From: Spirochaetales bacterium
GTDB taxonomy: Bacteria; Spirochaetota; Spirochaetia; B11-G9
Reading direction: 5' to 3'
Assembly: GCA_027077185.1 (NCBI GenBank)
Contig: JALTGJ010000256.1
Coordinates: 1-9,931 of the forward strand
DNA length: 9,931 nucleotides
The translations under genes were made by a program, and so were the position numbers. The notes under the pieces are model-generated. The model searched no databases. It saw only the letters and a list, made by a program, of their open reading frames with translations, and was not told the DNA's origin. Of this stretch, positions 5,642-9,931 are shown piece after piece (positions within the stretch are counted from its first letter, which is position 1; every line of letters starts with the position of its first letter).

Positions 5642-5670
5642 ATATTACATCTATTAAAGGTTTATTACAA
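5642..5670 (-). promoter_or_regulatory. candidate promoter of the MNT-HEPN-nitroreductase operon, possibly leaderless
   Basis: On the minus strand TTGTAA (5670-5665) is 17 nt from TAATAT (5647-5642). Each matches its consensus at four of six positions. Only 6 nt separate the -10 from the ATG at 5635, so transcription would begin at or next to the start codon. That agrees with the missing Shine-Dalgarno. Confidence 0.35.
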
Positions 5671-5846
5671 TCTCCTCCAAAGGAGCTTTTTATGCTATAT
5701 CTCATTTTCTACATAAAAATACTTCTTCACTAATATATTAACAGAAAGCTGGCACAAAAAGCCTAAGGCGCATAGGCGAGCAGTGAGCTTGCGAACGACC
5801 AGCCAAAAACAAATCAATTTCACAGAGATCATAATCTCCTCCAAAG
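5669..5846. repeat. 14-bp direct repeat flanking a 150-nt gene-free segment
   Basis: AATCTCCTCCAAAG occurs at 5669-5682 and again at 5833-5846. The second copy is the last codons of the minus-strand hydrolase gene (LWRRL, then TGA). The first copy, read the same way, would give LWRRL followed by TAA. The 150 nt between (5683-5832) hold AT-rich DNA and a structured repeat at 5748-5804. The pattern fits either a long target-site duplication around an inserted unit or a local duplication of the gene end. No terminal inverted repeats are visible, so insertion is only a hypothesis. Confidence 0.45.
5748..5804. repeat. structured interspersed repeat, second family member
   Basis: GCATAGGCGAGCAG ... 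TTGCGAACGACCAGCC (5770-5804) shares its framework with the insert at 4157-4197. Possible pairings are GCTGG (5748-5752) with CCAGC (5799-5803), GCCTA (5761-5765) with TAGGC (5773-5777), and GCGAGC (5776-5781) with GCTTGC (5787-5792, one G-U pair). The second and third stems share two bases and cannot both form in full. No coding potential is apparent. The rest of the 5636-5828 gap shows only AT-rich DNA and the operon promoter. Confidence 0.55.
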
Positions 5847-6722
5847 CATTTGCCCTGAACTATAACTTACATCAACAAGTTTTTCATCCAACAGATAGCT
5901 TAAAATTGATCGAACAGTACTAAAAATTAGTACATACTGATTCGCATTTAACTCTATTTTGTAATGTCTACATACACCGGCAAGTATCTCTTCTGATGTT
6001 ATTTCTGCAGATATTGATTCAAGAACGACATTAATATTTTCGTTAATTTTATGTTTATTATAATCAACAAGTTCTATAAACCCTGTCAGACTGACAGGTT
6101 TTCCATGACTTGGAACAAAAAGTTTATCTTCCCTCTTCTTCAGTATTTCCAGAGTTTCAAAATGAGACTTAACATCATAGAGAAAGTGAATATGATACTT
6201 TGACAGAATATCCCTGGAGATTACACTGTCTGCAGTAAAAAGCACATTGTCCGGTGTTTCCACAGCTATCATATCCAGAAAGTGACCGGGAAGTGGAACC
6301 GCATTCAGGGCTGTATTCAGAATTTGACCAGAATTTGCTATTCTATCTGTTACCCCAGAGGCTTTTGCCAGTAAAAACTTACTTTGAAGACGTTTATGAG
6401 GAAATCCCCCATTAAGAAGGGAAGCCTCCAAAACAGGATGTTCTGTAAATGCCGCCTCCATTGCTGTTGCTGCAATTCTGCATCCTGTACGTTTTTGAAG
6501 AAATTCATTACCGCCAATATGGTCAGCATTGGAATGGGTGTTTATAATAAGGGAAAGATCCCATTCGTTCTCTTTTAAAACTTTTAATATTTGCCTTCCG
6601 GCTTCTTTATCACTGCCGCTGTCTATAAGGATTGCTCTGTTGTCCTCTATGTACAGGCCGACATTTGCAGGGGAAGGAAAGTAGAAAGTGTTGAGGGAGA
6701 GTTGTTTTAGGGTTAGGGGCAT
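5829..6722 (-). CDS. metallo-beta-lactamase-fold hydrolase with HxNxDH motif
   Basis: This 297-residue protein has an MBL-fold hydrolase domain (about 1-215) and a C-terminal helical, winged-helix-like region (about 230-297). Metal-site motifs, numbered from the chosen start, are THSNADHIGG with His63, Asn65, Asp67 and His68, PLPGHFLD with His147, TADSV with Asp165, and PSHGKP with His206. The canonical motif is HxHxDH, so the second histidine is replaced by asparagine while every other ligand is kept. The substrate is unknown. Relatives of this type include thioesterases, glyoxalase-II-like enzymes and nucleases. I chose ATG at 6722, 1 nt after the stop of the upstream outer-membrane gene (TAATATG). 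An in-frame ATG at 6773 would add 17 hydrophobic residues but overlap that gene by 50 nt. The longer form cannot be excluded. Confidence 0.85.
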   Translation of the reverse strand: MPLTLKQLSLNTFYFPSPANVGLYIEDNRAILIDSGSDKEAGRQILKVLKENEWDLSLIINTHSNADHIGGNEFLQKRTGCRIAATAMEAAFTEHPVLEASLLNGGFPHKRLQSKFLLAKASGVTDRIANSGQILNTALNAVPLPGHFLDMIAVETPDNVLFTADSVISRDILSKYHIHFLYDVKSHFETLEILKKREDKLFVPSHGKPVSLTGFIELVDYNKHKINENINVVLESISAEITSEEILAGVCRHYKIELNANQYVLIFSTVRSILSYLLDEKLVDVSYSSGQMLWRRL

Positions 6723-6723
6723 A

Positions 6724-8163
6724 TTAATAATGATGACCCAGACCAATAAAAATAGTGTAGATAGAAGAACCATCCCTTGGTGCAGGATCTCCTAAACCCG
6801 CACCTTCCAAAAGAGCTTCAAGATCAACTCCAAAAGACATTCGCAGATAAATTGCTCTGGCTGCTTTTAAAAAAGCAAATCCTTCCAGGCCTGCAGAATA
6901 CCATCCATCAGAGAGAGAAAAATTCCCACCATCTGGTTTTACCAGAGCATAATCAAAAAAGGGAGAAATATGCCCCTCAAACCATTTATCCAGAAACCAA
7001 ATCCATATTTTTACCGGGAAATCAAGATTAAGAAAAACTGCCGCATTACCATCCAGCCTGGCATTTAAAATACCCCTGATAGGTTCACCAATATCAGTAC
7101 CAGTACTATTATAATAATAAAACCCTTTTAGCCTTGAAGAAAAGCCTCCCCAGCCAAAAGCTTTATGGAACTGGAGTTCAATATCCGTATCACTCAGCCA
7201 AAGACTTCTGGTAAAATTGTATCGCAGGTTTTGGTTAGCAGAAAACAGTGATCCGCTTCGAAAATTTCCAAGCCAATCAATTCTTCCTGCAGAAAATTCC
7301 TGTTCGAAACCAAGTTCATAACCCTTTCTATCAGGACTAAGGGTATCAAAGGGTTTATAGGCAACACTGGTAATAATAGCTGGGCTATAATTAAGTTCAC
7401 CAAGAAGAGGAAGATCCAGTCTTGTTGGGATTGAACTTCCAAATCTGGCTGCTGTCTTCATGTAATATCCATCTTTATCAGTTTCTCCATCCTGATTTAG
7501 ATAGTAATACTGGTCCAGAGAAGCCTGCCAGGTTAGATTGTCCAAAGGTATATCAACGGATATACCAGCTTTTGTGTATGCCTTTATTTGTGTATCAGAT
7601 GAAATAGTCACATCCTCATCAAAACTGAATTTCCAATTATAATCCCATATATAAAAAGGAAGAGTGAATCCACCATTAAGAGAATATTCTGATTTTACGG
7701 AAGTAGTAAGAAGGTAATCAAGATTCCCCGAAAGTTCGCCCATCCCTCCCAGAAAATTGTAATTTCTCCCTCTAAGACTCACCAAAAATCCCTTGTTGGA
7801 ATCAAATTTAGCATAAGGTAGAAGAATATAATTCCAGGTGTCTTTTACATTAACCTGAATATCTACAAAATACCCTCCGGGGTTTTCAGGGTCACTTTCA
7901 TATTTACTTTCAATATCACCACCAGCCAGGGTTCGCTGATTCTTTATTAGCTGAATCTTATCTTTCAAATAAACTTCAAGTTCTGCTTTTGTAGAAAAAA
8001 TTTTTCCGGTTTTAATATTAAGATAGTGACTTAACACATCTTCCCGGGTTTTACCGTCTATAATGTATGAAACATTCCTAATAGTCCAGGTTTCTTCTTC
8101 TCCGGCAGAGAGAGTGAATAAGAGAGACAGTAAAAGGAACAGAAACAAAAAATATTTTGCCAT
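6724..8163 (-). CDS. Omp85/BamA-like outer-membrane beta-barrel protein with one POTRA-like domain
   Basis: This 479-residue protein begins with a signal peptide: Lys3, a hydrophobic core at about 4-17 and a likely cleavage after Ala20 (TLSA/GEE). Residues about 24-110 look like a single POTRA domain (IRNVSYIIDGKTREDVL ... IQVNVKDTW). Residues about 112-479 are rich in alternating aromatic/polar strands and end in an aromatic residue (FIGLGHHY), as outer-membrane barrels do. It resembles the surface-antigen (D15/Omp85) superfamily but is much shorter than BamA, which usually has five POTRA domains, so a role in a specific export or assembly step is only inferred. No Shine-Dalgarno precedes the ATG at 8163. 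A good promoter lies so close that the message may be leaderless. The gene is followed after 1 nt by the MBL-fold hydrolase. Confidence 0.75.
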   Translation of the reverse strand: MAKYFLFLFLLLSLLFTLSAGEEETWTIRNVSYIIDGKTREDVLSHYLNIKTGKIFSTKAELEVYLKDKIQLIKNQRTLAGGDIESKYESDPENPGGYFVDIQVNVKDTWNYILLPYAKFDSNKGFLVSLRGRNYNFLGGMGELSGNLDYLLTTSVKSEYSLNGGFTLPFYIWDYNWKFSFDEDVTISSDTQIKAYTKAGISVDIPLDNLTWQASLDQYYYLNQDGETDKDGYYMKTAARFGSSIPTRLDLPLLGELNYSPAIITSVAYKPFDTLSPDRKGYELGFEQEFSAGRIDWLGNFRSGSLFSANQNLRYNFTRSLWLSDTDIELQFHKAFGWGGFSSRLKGFYYYNSTGTDIGEPIRGILNARLDGNAAVFLNLDFPVKIWIWFLDKWFEGHISPFFDYALVKPDGGNFSLSDGWYSAGLEGFAFLKAARAIYLRMSFGVDLEALLEGAGLGDPAPRDGSSIYTIFIGLGHHY

Positions 8164-8172
8164 AATTTTGCA

Positions 8173-8201
8173 ATGATAAAGCTAAAAGGAACACTGGTCA
8201 A
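8173..8201 (-). promoter_or_regulatory. strong candidate promoter of the outer-membrane protein gene
   Basis: On the minus strand TTGACC (8201-8196) and TATCAT (8178-8173) each match the sigma-70 consensus at five of six positions with the optimal 17-nt spacer. Only 9 nt separate the -10 from the ATG at 8163, so the predicted leader is about 3 nt. Confidence 0.6.
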
Positions 8202-8234
8202 GAAGGAATTTCCGGCACATCAGGATCAACCGGG

Positions 8235-8263
8235 TTTATCTAACCGGACATATGCTATACAAT
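8235..8263 (+). promoter_or_regulatory. weak candidate promoter of the glycosyltransferase gene
   Basis: TTTATC (8235-8240) is 17 nt from TACAAT (8258-8263), which matches the -10 at five of six positions. Transcription would start near 8270, giving a leader of about 28 nt. Within it TTATC (8275-8279) and GATAA (8283-8287) could form a small hairpin reaching the edge of the Shine-Dalgarno AAGGAG (8286-8291). The remainder of the 8164-8297 gap is covered by this and the divergent promoter. Confidence 0.3.
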
Positions 8264-8297
8264 CCTCTCGAGAATTATCCGGGATAAGGAGATACCC

Positions 8298-9482
8298 TTG
8301 ACAATTGCCATAACATTAGAGGTTTTTCTGCCTATTGTGAACGGAGTTATTACTTCCACCATAAATCTGGCTGAAAACCTTCAAAAGAGGGGACATAGGG
8401 TAATATTCCTCGTACCTGCATGGAAAGCTTTTACTGAACCTAAAGTAAGCGGTATCCCTGTCTACTATATTCCAAGTATTCCCACCCACATGTATCCTGG
8501 AATCCGTTTTGTTTCTCCATGGAATAAAACCGTGGAAAGAGTTATTACACGGGAAAAAGTTGATGTTCTACAGATTACCGGTCCATGGCTCTTATCCTGG
8601 TCTGCCATTAAAGCAGCCAGACGGCATAATATTCCGGTAATCCAAGTATTTCACACCCTTATATATGAGGATACATACATTTATTACGGTGTAAAAACAA
8701 AACTGCTGATACCTCCGATTAGAGTGCTCATTTGGAACTATATCGGATCATACGTAAAAAGAAGTACCATAATGACCGCACCAAGCAGTCATGCATGCAG
8801 GACAATTCAGGAGCACTTCCCAAAATTAACAGTTAAACATATTCTTAACGGAATTGATCTGACTATTTTTGAAAAACACGATAATTATGAATCTCTAACA
8901 AAGAAGTATACTGAATTCAACAGAAAAACATTCCTCTTTGTGGGGCGTTTGGGTGAAGAAAAAGCGGTCAGTGTACTACTGGAATCCTTCCGGCTGGTTC
9001 TTGAAAGGGACTCCTCATTAAAACTTTTTATTGTAGGGGATGGTCCGGGACGTAAGGATTATGAGGAAACGGTTAAAAAGCATGCTCTCGGGAATTCCAT
9101 ATTTTTCCTTGGCCGGCTGCCTCATAAAGAGTTGATTCACGGCGGTCTTATTCATTATGCCAGAGCCATGATAACTGCCAGCACCACTGAAAACCAGCCG
9201 ATAACCATAATTGAGGCAATAGCCTGCGGTACCCCCATCATTATTCCCGATGTAGGAGGCATTAAAGAACTCCTACTTGATAACGGTGATTCATTTCTCC
9301 CGGATAATCCTTCTTCCTTTGCTGATAAAATCCTGCAAATGGCTCATAATGACGAACTCCATGCATCTTATACGGAGGGCGGGAAAAAATTAAGAAAAGC
9401 ATTCGACGGGATGAAAGTTGCCGGAGAATTTGAAAAAATATACTCAGAAGCACTCAATATGGTGAAAAATCAGGGAAGATAA
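8298..9482 (+). CDS. GT4-family glycosyltransferase
   Basis: This 394-residue retaining glycosyltransferase has the GT-B fold, GT4 family. The N-terminal domain (about 1-175) has the acceptor-side pattern NGVITSTINLAENLQKRGH (15-33). The C-terminal nucleotide-sugar domain holds LFVGRLGEEKAV (213-224), VGDGPGRK (246-253) and the EX7E motif, Glu298 to Glu306 in TENQPITIIEAIACGTP. The set of motifs resembles the diacylglycerol glucosyltransferases and mannosyltransferases that act at the inner face of the cytoplasmic membrane. I infer a membrane-lipid or cell-envelope glycan substrate but cannot say which. The start is TTG at 8298 with an excellent Shine-Dalgarno (AAGGAG at 8286-8291, 6 nt spacing). 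Its last 13 bases overlap the 3' end of the convergent gene. Confidence 0.88.
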   Translation: MTIAITLEVFLPIVNGVITSTINLAENLQKRGHRVIFLVPAWKAFTEPKVSGIPVYYIPSIPTHMYPGIRFVSPWNKTVERVITREKVDVLQITGPWLLSWSAIKAARRHNIPVIQVFHTLIYEDTYIYYGVKTKLLIPPIRVLIWNYIGSYVKRSTIMTAPSSHACRTIQEHFPKLTVKHILNGIDLTIFEKHDNYESLTKKYTEFNRKTFLFVGRLGEEKAVSVLLESFRLVLERDSSLKLFIVGDGPGRKDYEETVKKHALGNSIFFLGRLPHKELIHGGLIHYARAMITASTTENQPITIIEAIACGTPIIIPDVGGIKELLLDNGDSFLPDNPSSFADKILQMAHNDELHASYTEGGKKLRKAFDGMKVAGEFEKIYSEALNMVKNQGR

Positions 9483-9931
9483 TCCATTCGTTTTAAAAGT
9501 ATTTTAGCTTTATACATCTTCGGAATAATATTCAGCCCCTCATACTTGAGCTGGACCCCGCTTTCGGCATCATTCCATATTTCAGACTTCCAGAAAGCAG
9601 AGAAAACCCCTTTCATCCTCATAGCCATCTTTACTCCGGGATACTCTTTGCCGAAGAGAGTAACCGATTCCATTCCCTTCTTTTCAATCCTCATATTCCT
9701 TACTTTTATATTATAGGGATCAAAGAGAAAAAAATCCATTACCTTTTTTTCAGAGGTGGTAAAGGGTATCAAAGAAAAAGGAAGCAGTTGAATCCACAAA
9801 ACAGAACCTACTTCTAAAGAAACTTTCACCCTTTTGCCGCTATCAACTCCGTTAACCAAAAGTAAGTTTCCCTCCCTTTCGACAGTTAGGCTTGTGTCGA
9901 TGTCTGTAAAAACGATTTTATAGGTGTTGTA
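9470..9931 (-). CDS. partial protein of unknown function, possibly DUF3108-like
   Basis: The frame is open without a stop from 9931 down to the TGA at 9472-9470, so this is the C-terminal 153 residues of a longer gene whose start lies beyond the right edge. An internal TTG (9859) has no better claim to be the start, because the coding pattern continues upstream of it (YNTYKIVFTDIDTSLTVE at the edge). The protein is beta-rich with alternating charged and hydrophobic segments. It ends with a block like FWKSEIWNDAESGVQLKYEG, which recalls the last strands of DUF3108 or lipocalin-like periplasmic proteins. That likeness is weak and the function is unknown. It converges on, and overlaps by 13 nt, the glycosyltransferase gene. 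Confidence 0.65.
   Translation of the reverse strand, partial: YNTYKIVFTDIDTSLTVEREGNLLLVNGVDSGKRVKVSLEVGSVLWIQLLPFSLIPFTTSEKKVMDFFLFDPYNIKVRNMRIEKKGMESVTLFGKEYPGVKMAMRMKGVFSAFWKSEIWNDAESGVQLKYEGLNIIPKMYKAKILLKRMDYLP

Noticed and set aside
5672..5691. Intrinsic terminator CTCC-AAA-GGAG followed by a T-run
   Set aside because: The stem is only 4 bp, no plus-strand gene ends nearby, and the bases are explained by the 14-bp duplication of the hydrolase gene end.
6723..6773. Extended N terminus of the MBL-fold protein starting at 6773
   Set aside because: It would overlap the upstream gene by 50 nt, whereas ATG 6722 sits 1 nt after the stop and starts just before the conserved domain.
9470..9859. 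The right-edge minus-strand gene treated as complete from an internal TTG at 9859
   Set aside because: The frame stays open to the window edge with protein-like sequence, and no convincing ribosome site fixes the TTG, so it is reported as partial.

Overview
The window looks like chromosome from a low-GC (roughly 35-40% by eye), Gram-negative bacterium. The diderm envelope is inferred from a signal-peptide-bearing, POTRA-plus-beta-barrel outer-membrane protein. The mix of genes (a small Omp85-like protein, a GT4 lipid-type glycosyltransferase, a pabA-pabBC pair) and the style of the interspersed repeats suggest a spirochaete. That assignment is inference, because the window has no rRNA or universal marker gene.

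Left end (1-480): the first 31 bases carry three DnaA-box-like 9-mers, followed by AT-rich DNA and a 12-bp inverted repeat. Next comes a small DUF4160 gene on the minus strand with a GTG start. The gap between it and pabA holds divergent promoter candidates. Region 481-3311 is a tight two-gene folate operon: pabA (glutaminase subunit) overlaps by 4 nt a fused pabB-pabC gene. Together they could take chorismate all the way to p-aminobenzoate. Region 3295-4018 is a Phd/PIN (VapBC-type) toxin-antitoxin operon with its own promoter and a tandem 9-bp operator.

Middle (4019-5828): a gene-free patch made of interspersed-repeat pieces includes two perfect 30-bp copies. The second copy is read as the C-terminal tail of a nitroreductase. 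The nitroreductase is the last gene of a minus-strand operon whose first two genes are an MNT/HEPN (MntA/HepT-like) toxin-antitoxin pair. A second repeat-bearing gap (5636-5828) lies upstream of that operon. Two toxin-antitoxin systems and degenerate repeats within 2.5 kb give this stretch an accessory character.

Right part (5829-9931): a minus-strand pair encodes an Omp85-like outer-membrane protein and, 1 nt downstream, a metallo-beta-lactamase-fold hydrolase with an unusual HxNxDH motif. Divergent from it is a GT4 glycosyltransferase with a TTG start. Its 3' end overlaps the 3' end of a convergent, incomplete gene that runs off the right edge.

Two minus-strand operons (MNT/HEPN and the Omp85-like gene) lack a Shine-Dalgarno sequence, and their best promoter places transcription start at or within a few nucleotides of the ATG. 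They may therefore be leaderless. I saw no CRISPR array, tRNA, rRNA or transposase. The most unusual feature is the repeat family and its capture as coding sequence; no clearly new multi-gene system was found.
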